From contig CAJMRM010000043.1 of NCBI GenBank assembly GCA_905215775.1, forward strand, positions 1-27,259: a stretch of DNA of 27,259 nucleotides. Direction: 5' to 3'. Both the position numbers and the translations under genes were made by a program. This document shows, in pieces, positions 19,902 to 27,259 of the stretch (within the stretch, counting starts at the first letter, position 1; the number at the start of each line of letters is the position of its first letter). The stretch comes from an uncultured bacterium (GTDB taxonomy: Bacteria > Bacillota > Clostridia > Lachnospirales > Lachnospiraceae). Under the pieces are notes generated by a model, which was not told the DNA's origin, did no database searches, and saw only the letters and a program-made list of their open reading frames with translations.

Positions 19902-22058
19902 ATGGCAGCAAAAGAGACCCGTTTTACAGATCCGTCCAATTATGTGAACAGAGAGCTGAGCTGGCTGGAGTTTGACCACCGGGTCCTGGGAGAGGCCAGG
20001 GATAAGACCACGCCGCTGTTTGACCGGCTGAAATTTTTAAGCATCACCGCCTCTAATCTGGATGAGTTTTTCATGGTCCGGGTGGCGTCCCTAAAGGATA
20101 TGGTCCATGCGGGCTATACCAAGCCGGATATCGCGGGAATGACCCCGGTGGAGCAGCTGGAAAAGATCAGCGTCAGGACCCATGAGCTGGTAGGGCAGCA
20201 GTACAGCACCTACAACCGGGCCCTGCTCCCGGCTCTGAAGCAGGCGGGGCTGGAGGTGATCGGACAGCATGAGGACCTGACAGAGGAGCAGGGGGCGTTT
20301 GTGGACCGGTATTTTAAAGAGGAGGTCTATCCGGTCTTAACGCCCATGGCCGTGGATTCCTCCCGTCCCTTCCCCCTGGTCCGCAATAAATCCTTGAATA
20401 TCGCGGCCCTTTTGAGGAAAAAAGAGGGGGACCGGGAGCTGGAGTTCGCCATGGTCCAGGTACCGTCGGTGCTTCCAAGGATCGTGGTCCTTCCGGAAAC
20501 CGAGGGACCGGACGGGAGCCGCATCCGCCATGTGATCCTTCTGGAGGAGATCATCGAACGGAACATGAAGCAGCTCTTTTTAAATTATGATATCATCACC
20601 TCCCATCCCTTCCGGATCATGCGGAACGCCGATTTCTCCCTGGATGAGGAGGAGGCGGTGGATCTTCTGGAGGAGATCGAAAAGCAGCTAAAAAAGAGGC
20701 AGTGGGGCGAGGTGATCCGCCTGGAGATCCAGGAAAAGCCCGATAAGCGGCTTCTTAAGGTATTGAAAAAGGAGCTGATGGTCAACGAGGAGGATATTTT
20801 CCAGATTCCCGGCGCCCTGGATCTGACGTTTCTTATGAAAATGTACGGGATGGAGGGCTTTGACTACTTAAAGACGCCGGGATACACGCCCCAGCCGGTC
20901 CCGGCGCTGATGAATGACGACGATATTTTCACCAATATCCGGAAAGGGGACATTCTGCTGATGCACCCCTATGAGAGCTTCGATCCGGTGGTGGATTTCG
21001 TCCGGACGGCGGCAAAGGATCCGGAGGTGCTGGCCATCAAGCAGACCCTTTACCGGGTCAGCGGAAACTCCCCCATCATCGCGGCCCTGGCGGCAGCGGC
21101 AGAAAACGGAAAACAGGTGTCCGTTCTGGTGGAGCTGAAGGCCAGGTTTGACGAGGAAAACAACATCCTCTGGGCAAAGAAGCTGGAGAAAGCCGGCTGC
21201 CATGTGATCTACGGCCTGGTGGGCTTAAAGACCCATTCCAAGATCACGCTGGTGGTCCGCCGGGAGGAGGACGGCATCCGCCGGTATGTGCACCTGGGCA
21301 CGGGAAACTATAACGATTCCACTGCCAGGCTGTATACGGACTGCGGGATCATGACCTGTCATCCGCAGATCGGAGAGGATGCCACGGCGGTGTTCAATAT
21401 GCTGTCCGGCTATTCGGAGCCGCTGACCTGGAATATGCTGGCGGTGGCGCCCCTGTGGCTCAGGGATAAGTTCCTGCGGCTGATCCGGCGGGAGACGAGG
21501 CATGCCCGGGAAGGCCGTCCGGCCTCCATTACGGCCAAGATGAACTCCCTATGCGATAAGGATATCATCGCAGCCCTTTATGAGGCGTCCTGTGCCGGAG
21601 TGAGGATCCGTCTGGTGGTGCGGGGCATCTGCTGCTTAAAGGCCGGGATCCGGGGGCTTTCAGAGAATATCGAGGTGCGCTCCATTGTGGGCGAATTCCT
21701 GGAGCACGCCAGGATCTTTATATTTGAAAACGACGGTGCGGAGGAGATCTACATGGGAAGCGCCGACTGGATGCCCAGAAACCTGGACCGGCGGGTGGAG
21801 ATCCTGTTTCCGGTGGTCTGCGAGGAGCTGAAAAAGCGGATCCGGAGCTATATGGAGCTGGAGCTGGAGGATAACCTAAAGGCCCATGTGCTGCAGCCCG
21901 ACGGGACCTTTGAAAAGCCTGACCGCAGGGGAAGGGCGCCGGTGGGTTCCCAGGCGGCCCTCTGCGCCCTGGCTGTGAAGGCCGCGGAGGAGGCCAGGAG
22001 GAGGAACGGCAGCGAGATGCCCTCCCGGGTGTTTGTGCCGGTGGAAAGACAGGAATAA
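19902..22058 (+). CDS. ppk1: Polyphosphate kinase 1
   Basis: Polymerises the terminal phosphate of ATP into polyphosphate, reversibly. At 718 residues it is full length. The N-terminal domain starts YVNRELSWLEFDHRVL and has SNLDEFFMVRVA. The phospholipase-D-like catalytic half has KQTLYRVSGNSPI, VELKARFDEENNI, the phosphorylated His445 in GLKTHSK, GTGNYND and the second catalytic His602 in FLEHARIF, then YMGSADWMPRNLDRRVE. All catalytic elements are intact. AAGGAGAG inside the end of the preceding gene and a 2-base gap show tight coupling to the Ppx/GppA-like gene. The extra C-terminal Arg/Ala-rich tail is unremarkable. Confidence 0.96.
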   Translation: MAAKETRFTDPSNYVNRELSWLEFDHRVLGEARDKTTPLFDRLKFLSITASNLDEFFMVRVASLKDMVHAGYTKPDIAGMTPVEQLEKISVRTHELVGQQYSTYNRALLPALKQAGLEVIGQHEDLTEEQGAFVDRYFKEEVYPVLTPMAVDSSRPFPLVRNKSLNIAALLRKKEGDRELEFAMVQVPSVLPRIVVLPETEGPDGSRIRHVILLEEIIERNMKQLFLNYDIITSHPFRIMRNADFSLDEEEAVDLLEEIEKQLKKRQWGEVIRLEIQEKPDKRLLKVLKKELMVNEEDIFQIPGALDLTFLMKMYGMEGFDYLKTPGYTPQPVPALMNDDDIFTNIRKGDILLMHPYESFDPVVDFVRTAAKDPEVLAIKQTLYRVSGNSPIIAALAAAAENGKQVSVLVELKARFDEENNILWAKKLEKAGCHVIYGLVGLKTHSKITLVVRREEDGIRRYVHLGTGNYNDSTARLYTDCGIMTCHPQIGEDATAVFNMLSGYSEPLTWNMLAVAPLWLRDKFLRLIRRETRHAREGRPASITAKMNSLCDKDIIAALYEASCAGVRIRLVVRGICCLKAGIRGLSENIEVRSIVGEFLEHARIFIFENDGAEEIYMGSADWMPRNLDRRVEILFPVVCEELKKRIRSYMELELEDNLKAHVLQPDGTFEKPDRRGRAPVGSQAALCALAVKAAEEARRRNGSEMPSRVFVPVERQE

Positions 22059-22074
22059 AAAGGAGTCTGTTTAA

Positions 22075-22959
22075 ATGGAAGAAACAGAGTATAAAGCGCC
22101 CGGGCGCCGGACCGGACTGGTGCTGGAGGGGGGCGGCATGCGGGGGATCTACACCGCAGGAGTGCTGGACGTGTTCATGGAAAACGGCATTTGCTTTGAC
22201 GGGGTCATGGGCGTTTCCGCAGGGGCGGTCCACGGCTGCTCCCTGGTATCCGGCCAGAAGGGCCGCAGCATCCGGTATTATAAGAAATACTGCCGGGATA
22301 AACGGTTTATGAGCTGGCAGAATTTTTTTCGCACCGGAGATGTGGTGGATGAAAAATTTTGCTATCATGACCTGCCGGAGCGACTGGATCCCTACGATTA
22401 TGAGGCGTTCAACGCTTCGGATACGGCTTTTTATGTGACGTGTACCAATGTGGAGACAGGGAAAGCGGAATATCTGCGGATCACCGATATGAAGGGGCAG
22501 ATCGATCTGATGCGGGCGTCGGCCTCTCTGCCCTATGCTTCCAGGATCGTGGAGGCGGACGGGAAGAAGCTGCTGGACGGCGGCTGCTCCGACAGCATCC
22601 CGGTACGGGCCTTCCAGCGGCTGGGATACAGGCGGAACGTGGTGGTCCTGACCCGGCCGGAGGGCTATGTGAAAAAGCCGGAGCGGCGGGGGCTGGCCCG
22701 GGTCTTTTACCGGAGGTATCCGGCGTTTGTAAAGGCCCTGGAGTCCAGGCCGGAAACGTACAACCGTACCGTGAAGGAAATCGGGGAAATGGAGCGGGCC
22801 GGGGAGGTCTTTGTGATCCGGCCGTCAGAGGCCTTAAGGATCGGCCGCATGTCCCATGACCGGGAGGAGATCGTGGAAACGTACAAGCTGGGCCGCAGGG
22901 ATGCGAAAAAGGCCCTGGGAGCTTTAAAAGAATGGTTAGGAGAGAAACACGATGGATAA
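22075..22959 (+). CDS. Patatin-like phospholipase/esterase (YjjU type)
   Basis: A 294-residue cytoplasmic patatin-family acyl hydrolase. The oxyanion loop is GGGMRG (19-24), the nucleophile Ser48 is in GVSAG (46-50), and the second dyad residue Asp168 is in DGG (168-170). All are intact, so lipase or esterase activity on phospholipids or lipid-like substrates is expected. The length and the LVLEGGGMRGIYTAGVLD beginning match the short bacterial YjjU group. The substrate is unknown. The gene starts 16 bases after ppk1 with AAAAAGGAG upstream, and its end overlaps the next gene by 8 bases. Its presence in an operon headed by plsC hints at membrane lipid turnover. Confidence 0.92.
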   Translation: MEETEYKAPGRRTGLVLEGGGMRGIYTAGVLDVFMENGICFDGVMGVSAGAVHGCSLVSGQKGRSIRYYKKYCRDKRFMSWQNFFRTGDVVDEKFCYHDLPERLDPYDYEAFNASDTAFYVTCTNVETGKAEYLRITDMKGQIDLMRASASLPYASRIVEADGKKLLDGGCSDSIPVRAFQRLGYRRNVVVLTRPEGYVKKPERRGLARVFYRRYPAFVKALESRPETYNRTVKEIGEMERAGEVFVIRPSEALRIGRMSHDREEIVETYKLGRRDAKKALGALKEWLGEKHDG

Positions 22960-23707
22960 GGCATGGATCTTTCTTTTGATCTTTCTCGGAACGCTGGTGG
23001 CGGCGGGAGCGGCCAGCGTCTGGATCATCCAGAGAAAGCTGAGGCAGGTTTCCAGGTCCATGTTCGGGACGGATTCCTTTCTGGAGGGACTGGAAAAGCA
23101 GGAGGAGCGGATTGCGGAAACGCCCAAATCCGTGTCCTCCATGACAAGCGTATATCTGCCGCAGATCGCAAAGGATTTTCCGGAGTTTTCCCTGGAGGAG
23201 TTCAAGAAAAGGTCGGAAAGCAGTCTGAGGGAATTTTTGTCTGCCCTGGATACCCAGGATCTTTCCAGGCTTTCAGATGCGTCGGAGGGACTGAGGACCC
23301 AGGCCAGGCAGCGGATCGACGACCAGAACCGCCAGGGGATCCGGGAGCAGTTCCGGAATGTGCGGATCCATCAGACGGCCATTTCCCGGTATGAAAAGCG
23401 GCCTGGATGCTGCGCGGTGACCTTCCAGTCTGCGGTGGAGTACGTCTGCGGAAGGACCAGGAATGGGGAAAAGGAAGTGGTGCCGGACCGGGTCCAGACC
23501 AGATATGAGATCGAATGGATCTATGTGCAGGATGCGGAGCGGTACAGAAATGCGGCGGGAAGCGCCGGGGCGGTGGGCGTGAGCTGCCCCAACTGCGGAG
23601 CGCCAATTAAAAATCTGGGAGCCAGATTCTGTGAATACTGCGGATCGGCGGTGGAGGTCATCAGCAGCCGCGTCTGGTCCCTGGAACATATAAAGGAGGA
23701 TGCATAG
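22952..23707 (+). CDS. Membrane-anchored Tim44-like protein with zinc ribbon
   Basis: A 251-residue protein with one N-terminal membrane helix (about 4-26), then a charged helical stretch. From about 72 it has a Tim44-like domain beginning DFPEFSLEEFKKRSESSLREFLSAL. A zinc ribbon, CPNCGAPIKNLGARFCEYCG (about 212-231), sits near the end and is followed by VWSLEHIKED. The ribbon appears placed inside the C-terminal part of the Tim44-like domain. Such proteins are annotated as zinc-ribbon transport-like proteins, but no function is proven in bacteria. The single helix suggests membrane tethering with the domains probably cytoplasmic. It overlaps the patatin gene by 8 bases; AGGAGAG is its ribosome site. 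Confidence 0.8.
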   Translation: MDKAWIFLLIFLGTLVAAGAASVWIIQRKLRQVSRSMFGTDSFLEGLEKQEERIAETPKSVSSMTSVYLPQIAKDFPEFSLEEFKKRSESSLREFLSALDTQDLSRLSDASEGLRTQARQRIDDQNRQGIREQFRNVRIHQTAISRYEKRPGCCAVTFQSAVEYVCGRTRNGEKEVVPDRVQTRYEIEWIYVQDAERYRNAAGSAGAVGVSCPNCGAPIKNLGARFCEYCGSAVEVISSRVWSLEHIKEDA

Positions 23708-23708
23708 G

Positions 23709-24785
23709 ATGAAGACCTATAAGATCGCTGTGATCCCCGGCGACGGCGTGGGGCCGGAGGTTTTAAAAGAGGGAATGAAGGTGCTGAAGCAGGCGGCGGC
23801 GTGCTCGGGAGCCTTTTCCTTCGAGGATGCCTGGTTTCCCTGGGGCTGCGGCTATTATCTGGAAACCGGACGGATGATGCCGGAGGATGGGATCCGGATC
23901 CTGAAAGGCTTTGACGCCATTTACCTGGGGGCGGTGGGAGATCCCCGAGTGCCGGATCATGTTTCTCTGTGGGATCTGCTTCTGAAAATCCGGAAAAGCT
24001 TTGACCAGTATGTGAATCTGCGTCCGGTGAAGCTCCTGAAAGGCGCTCCGTGTCCTTTAAAGGACGTGGCCCGGGAGGATGTTAATATGACGTTTATCCG
24101 GGAAAACAGTGAGGGAGAGTATGCGGGCAGCGGAAGCTGGCTGTTTAAGGGAAAGCCCAACGAGGTGGTGATCCAGGACGGCGTGTTCTCCCGGGCGGGC
24201 TGTGAGCGGATCATCCGCTATGCCTTTGAAACGGCCAGGAAGGAAAAACGGAGCCTGACCAGCATCAGCAAGGGCAATGCCTTAAATTATTCCATGGTGT
24301 TCTGGGATCAGATCTTCCGGGAGGTAAGCGCGGATTATCCGGATGTGGAGACTCATTCCTATCTGGTGGACGCGGCCAGCATGTTTATGGTCAGGGATCC
24401 TGCCAGATTCCAGGTGGTGGTCACCAGCAACCTGTTCGGGGATATCCTGACGGATCTGGGAGCGGCCGTGGCCGGAGGCATGGGACTGGCGGCGGGAGCC
24501 AACTTAAACCCGGAGCGGAAATATCCGTCCATGTTCGAGCCCATCCACGGCTCGGCTCCGGACATTGCGGGCCGGGGGATCGCAAATCCCATGGCCTCTG
24601 TGTGGGCGGCTTCCCAGATGCTGGACTTTTTCGGCCATGAGGACTGGGGGAAGAAGGTCCTGGATGCCCTGGAGGAGGTCCTGGAGGAGGGCCGGAGCCT
24701 GACGCCGGATCTGGGCGGCACGGCTTCCACATCCCAGGTGGGCGATGCCATCGCCCAAAGGCTGGCAGCCAGGGGAGCCCATTGA
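23709..24785 (+). CDS. Isocitrate/isopropylmalate dehydrogenase family (malate/tartrate-type)
   Basis: A 358-residue NAD-dependent beta-decarboxylating dehydrogenase. IAVIPGDGVGPEV begins the fold. SLWDLLLKIRKSFDQYVNLRPVKLL resembles D-malate/tartrate dehydrogenases more than LeuB. The active site has Tyr138 in RENSEGEYAG, Lys188 in SKGN, and metal ligands Asp221, Asp245 and Asp249. EPIHGSAPDIAG and GIANPMASVWAA near the C terminus are hallmark sequences. Substrate is best guessed as D-malate, tartrate or another 2-hydroxy-diacid; no leucine genes are nearby. AAGGAGG (23692-23698) favours the ATG at 23709 over one at 23700. It overlaps the next gene by one base. Confidence 0.88.
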   Translation: MKTYKIAVIPGDGVGPEVLKEGMKVLKQAAACSGAFSFEDAWFPWGCGYYLETGRMMPEDGIRILKGFDAIYLGAVGDPRVPDHVSLWDLLLKIRKSFDQYVNLRPVKLLKGAPCPLKDVAREDVNMTFIRENSEGEYAGSGSWLFKGKPNEVVIQDGVFSRAGCERIIRYAFETARKEKRSLTSISKGNALNYSMVFWDQIFREVSADYPDVETHSYLVDAASMFMVRDPARFQVVVTSNLFGDILTDLGAAVAGGMGLAAGANLNPERKYPSMFEPIHGSAPDIAGRGIANPMASVWAASQMLDFFGHEDWGKKVLDALEEVLEEGRSLTPDLGGTASTSQVGDAIAQRLAARGAH

Positions 24786-25477
24786 TGGATGGCCGGTATT
24801 TCCGGGTGATCGCACGGATCCATACGGATTTTCCCACAAAGTTCGGGATCCCGCGCCAGAGCGGCCTTGTCCCGGGCCTGAAGGCGGAGATCGTTTTTGA
24901 ACCGGAATACAGGAACCCGGATGCCCTAAGGGGAATTGAGGAGTTTTCCAACCTGTGGCTCATCTGGGAGTTTTCCGGGGCGGTGCGGGAGCAGTGGTCC
25001 CCGACGGTGCGTCCTCCCAGGCTGGGAGGGAATACGCGGATGGGAGTTTTTGCCACCCGGTCCCCCTTCCGGCCCAATCCTGTGGGCCTTTCCTCCGTGG
25101 GGCTGGATTCGGTGGAGCTTCACACGGACCGCGGGCCGGTGCTTCACGTTTCCGGCGCAGATCTTATGGACGGAACGCCCATTTACGATATCAAGCCGTA
25201 TCTGGCTTTTGCAGACAGCCACCCGGATGCCCTGGGCGGTTTTACGGACCAGACCAGGAAATACGGCCTTTCTGTGGAAATTCCGGAAGCGCTGATGGAG
25301 AGGGTAGGAGAGGAAAAAAGAGAAAGCCTTAAGGCTGTGCTGGCCCACGACCCCAGGCCGTCCTACCAGAACGACCCGGAGCGGGTATACGGCATGGAAT
25401 TTGCCGGATATGAGATACGGTTTACGGTAAGGAACGGCGTCCTTTCCGTCACGGAAATTGAACAGATGGATCCTTAA
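24785..25477 (+). CDS. trmO: TrmO/TsaA family tRNA m6t6A methyltransferase
   Basis: TrmO uses S-adenosylmethionine to N6-methylate the threonylcarbamoyl-adenosine at tRNA position 37. This 230-residue protein has the single-sheet TsaA fold: an FRVIARIHTDFPTKFGIPRQ beginning, VFEPEYRNPDALRGIEEFSNLWLIWEF, the SAM-binding core RPPRLGGNTRMGVFATRSPFRPNPVGLS, and DLMDGTPIYDIKPYL. All conserved blocks are present, and the length matches E. coli TrmO. ATG overlaps the preceding stop as TGATG; an upstream TTG is possible but AGGGGAG suits the ATG. Last gene of the operon; its stop interlocks with that of the convergent gene. Confidence 0.93.
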   Translation: MDGRYFRVIARIHTDFPTKFGIPRQSGLVPGLKAEIVFEPEYRNPDALRGIEEFSNLWLIWEFSGAVREQWSPTVRPPRLGGNTRMGVFATRSPFRPNPVGLSSVGLDSVELHTDRGPVLHVSGADLMDGTPIYDIKPYLAFADSHPDALGGFTDQTRKYGLSVEIPEALMERVGEEKRESLKAVLAHDPRPSYQNDPERVYGMEFAGYEIRFTVRNGVLSVTEIEQMDP

Positions 25478-26988
25478 GAGGGATCCTGGGAGCGGCCGGC
25501 CTTCGTCCGAGGGCCGGCTTCTTTTTTTGCCCTTTTCTGGCTGCCCTTTTCATTTCCCGGCAGCTCCAGGATGATCAGATCCTTCATGCGGATGGTCTGG
25601 TCCTTCAGACGCTCTCTGGCAGCGGGGATGTAGTGCTCCAGGATCGGCAGAAGGATCAGGGCCGTGGTCCCGGCGGTGAAGCCGCCGTTGTAGAGAACCA
25701 GGCCGCCGTGAAGGGCGCTGGTGGCCGTACACATGGAGGCGCACATGAAGCCGGCGGCCAGTCCGGCGCGGATCCCATAGCGGCCTACGATGGGACAGAG
25801 GCCTGTGGCAAAGGCCACTCCGTTGATGTAGCCCTGGGTGGAAATGGTCCATGCGATCTCCCGGCCGTCCATGCGGCAGAGCACCAGGGTCACCAGATAA
25901 AGGAGCAGATAGCCGGCCAGGATGGGCCATACATTTTTAGGATGCTGTCCCATGGCGGAGAAGGTCAGGGCCGCCACGATGACGCCGATGGTGGGGCCGG
26001 TGAAGCCCGCCCCTTCGGTGAAATGGGTGATCAGATGGATATAGAGAAGGAACAGAAAGCCGTAGCAGCCAATGTTGATGAGGCACAGGGGCATTCCGTA
26101 TTTTTCTGCAAAGTTGCTGGAGTAGCCGGTGTCCGCCACCAGATGGCGGAAGCCCTTAAAGCTCCTTCCATTGAGGATATATCCGGCCGCGGTACAGAGA
26201 AAAAAGGCGGTCAGGAAGAATATAGTGGCAAAATTCCGGTAGGAACGGTTAAAGTGGTCGTAAAGGACATTGGTGGCCGTCAGGGCCTGGGGGGCTTCGA
26301 TCCCCATGGTCCGGTACATGAAATTAAATACAAAAAAGCCGAAGATCCCAAAAGCCAGTCCGCCGTTGTAAAGATTATAGCCCTTGTGCCATGCCCTGGC
26401 TCCGGGAAGGATGGCCGGAAGCACAAAGGCCAGCAGGATGGAAAATAGGAGGGCCAGGACCACTCCGGAGACCGTCAGCCGAACCTGGCCGTATACGAAG
26501 CCGTCTCCCAGTGTATAGCGGAACAGGAATTCGCTGATAAAGGGGGCAAAGGAGGTGGCGAACATACAGACGTGGAGATTTTCTTTGAAGTCCAGTCCCT
26601 TTTTCTTCATATAAAGAAAGGGGGCCAGGAAACACGGCCACATATTCAGAAAGTTCAGGCCATAAAAGCAGTGGGCTACCACAAGGAAATATCCGGCCAG
26701 GGTGTTGGCATGGGATTCGCCTTTTAAAAGGATCATGAACAGAAAACAGACCATCCCGCAGGCTCCTGCATTCAAAAATGCGCTGGATAAGCCGCCGATG
26801 GCCAGATAGTCGGTGACCAGGGGACAGGGGGAGATCATGATCCGCTTCCAGTCCAGAAAAACGTGGCCCCATTCACCGACCAGGCAGGCGGCGGACAGGG
26901 AGGCCAGGAGAAACAGGACAGAAAAGCCCAGGGCGATGCCGTTGATGATCCGGCTGTTGGAGACCGGAGCGGCGGAAGGGTGGTTCAT
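25474..26988 (-). CDS. DUF1576 family multi-pass membrane protein
   Basis: A 504-residue integral membrane protein of the DUF1576 family, found in Clostridia, with about 11-12 hydrophobic helices. Two halves look similar: NLYNGGLAFGIFGFFVFNF in the first and GLVLYNGGFTAGTTALILLP in the second share an LYNGG.A.G element, as in transporters with internal repeats. No substrate is known. The last about 25 residues are basic and polar (KGSQKRAKKEAGPRTKAG) and are encoded by DNA that also forms the terminator of the opposing operon, so this tail may be under little protein-level constraint. AAAGGAGG (26997-27004) supports the ATG at 26988. The stop overlaps trmO by 4 bases. Confidence 0.88.
   Translation of the reverse strand: MNHPSAAPVSNSRIINGIALGFSVLFLLASLSAACLVGEWGHVFLDWKRIMISPCPLVTDYLAIGGLSSAFLNAGACGMVCFLFMILLKGESHANTLAGYFLVVAHCFYGLNFLNMWPCFLAPFLYMKKKGLDFKENLHVCMFATSFAPFISEFLFRYTLGDGFVYGQVRLTVSGVVLALLFSILLAFVLPAILPGARAWHKGYNLYNGGLAFGIFGFFVFNFMYRTMGIEAPQALTATNVLYDHFNRSYRNFATIFFLTAFFLCTAAGYILNGRSFKGFRHLVADTGYSSNFAEKYGMPLCLINIGCYGFLFLLYIHLITHFTEGAGFTGPTIGVIVAALTFSAMGQHPKNVWPILAGYLLLYLVTLVLCRMDGREIAWTISTQGYINGVAFATGLCPIVGRYGIRAGLAAGFMCASMCTATSALHGGLVLYNGGFTAGTTALILLPILEHYIPAARERLKDQTIRMKDLIILELPGNEKGSQKRAKKEAGPRTKAGRSQDPS
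25495..25528 (+). terminator. Strong terminator of the plsC-trmO operon
   Basis: A GC-only 7-bp stem (25495-25501 with 25512-25518) is followed by TTCTTTTTTT, 17 bases after the trmO stop. It lies entirely within the 3' coding end of the opposing DUF1576 gene. Confidence 0.88.
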
Positions 26989-27020
26989 AGGGGACGCCTC
27001 CTTTGTATCTTTATGCAGAT

Positions 27021-27049
27021 ATTATAGCATTGCCCCAGGAGGCGTTCAA
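27021..27049 (-). promoter_or_regulatory. Promoter of the DUF1576 gene
   Basis: On the minus strand TTGAAC (27044-27049), a 17-base spacer and TATAAT (27021-27026), with TGC before the -10 (extended -10). The leader is about 30 bases. Confidence 0.75.
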
Positions 27050-27154
27050 GGGAAAGGGAAAAAGTACGTTTTTTTATACAAGGGAAATTGTGTAAAAAAA
27101 TGTTAAAAAAACAAAATTCAAAATTAAGCGCAGGCTAAGATCCGTCCGCTTTTA

Positions 27155-27183
27155 TGGAATCCTGGAAAAAGTTGTGCTATGAT
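27155..27183 (+). promoter_or_regulatory. Promoter of the last, partial gene
   Basis: TGGAAT (27155-27160), 17 bases, then TATGAT (27178-27183) with TGC before it (extended -10), 33 bases upstream of the ATG at 27216. The AT-rich stretch 27061-27125 lies between it and the divergent DUF1576 promoter. Confidence 0.5.
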
Positions 27184-27215
27184 GCTCCTAACTTAAAGAA
27201 AAGAGGGCATGAGAT

Positions 27216-27259
27216 ATGGCAAGCGCAATCAGTGTGATCATGATGATCTTAATCGGGCT
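27216..27259 (+). CDS. Start of a probable membrane protein (partial)
   Basis: Only 14 full codons are visible: MASAISVIMMILIG, a hydrophobic start consistent with a first membrane helix. AGAGGG lies 9 bases before this ATG; another ATG at 27209 is in a different frame, is too close to the ribosome site and gives a polar peptide. Such a beginning would suit a transporter (for example an AEC-type permease), but that is a guess from very little sequence. Confidence 0.45.
   Translation, partial: MASAISVIMMILIG

Noticed and set aside
1..27259. CRISPR arrays, insertion sequences, prophage or attachment sites
   Set aside because: No regularly spaced repeats, transposase, integrase or phage genes were seen; the tRNA-Arg is not flanked by a duplicated 3' end within the window.

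Overview
The window reads as ordinary chromosomal DNA from a GC-rich member of the Clostridia, most likely a Lachnospiraceae-type gut anaerobe. This placement rests on gene content: DUF4250, DUF1847, DUF1576, an EFR1-type flavodoxin/ferredoxin, YlmC/YmxH, YqeG, a LysRS with an extra C-terminal domain, and strong AGGAGG ribosome sites. It was inferred from reading, not from a database search. No insertion sequence, prophage gene or CRISPR array was seen. Almost all of the sequence is coding, and both strands are used.

Left part (1-8.6 kb): the tail of a PPC/DUF296 protein; then greA-lysS behind a perfect TTGACA-17-TATAAT promoter; an amidohydrolase and a Cys-rich DUF1847 protein; a ylmC-nrdR-yqeG cluster; efp as a single-gene unit with its own promoter and terminator; and a secreted 5'-nucleotidase of the UshA type. 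LysRS carries an unusual C-terminal EMAPII/Trbp111-like tRNA-binding domain.

Middle part (8.4-16.3 kb): a 358-base stretch with no gene holds the nucleotidase terminator and a possible minus-strand structured RNA with its own promoter. A divergent pair follows, an XRE regulator and an EFR1 ferredoxin, separated by an AT-rich spacer with two perfect palindromes. Next come tRNA-Arg(CCG), a P-type-ATPase-like HAD phosphatase on the minus strand, the phosphate importer pstS-pstC-pstA-pstB (no phoU), a minus-strand type I asparaginase, and two small genes (DUF4250 and a PF06541-like membrane protein).

Right part (16.3-27.3 kb): one long, tightly packed plus-strand operon, plsC-pheA-ppx/gppA-like-ppk1-patatin-Tim44-like/zinc ribbon-malate/tartrate dehydrogenase-like-trmO. 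It runs from a TTGCAA-17-TATAAT promoter at 16343 to a strong terminator at 25495-25528. The terminator lies inside the 3' end of a convergent DUF1576 membrane protein gene. The last bases start a further plus-strand gene, probably a membrane protein.

Phosphate handling recurs: a secreted 5'-nucleotidase could release phosphate, PstSCAB would import it, and Ppk1 would store it as polyphosphate. The Ppx/GppA-like partner has lost most of the family's catalytic motif residues and may be a regulator rather than a hydrolase. The most unusual items are the LysRS fusion, this degenerate Ppx/GppA protein, the candidate RNA at 8368-8593, and the structured spacer between pstS and pstC.
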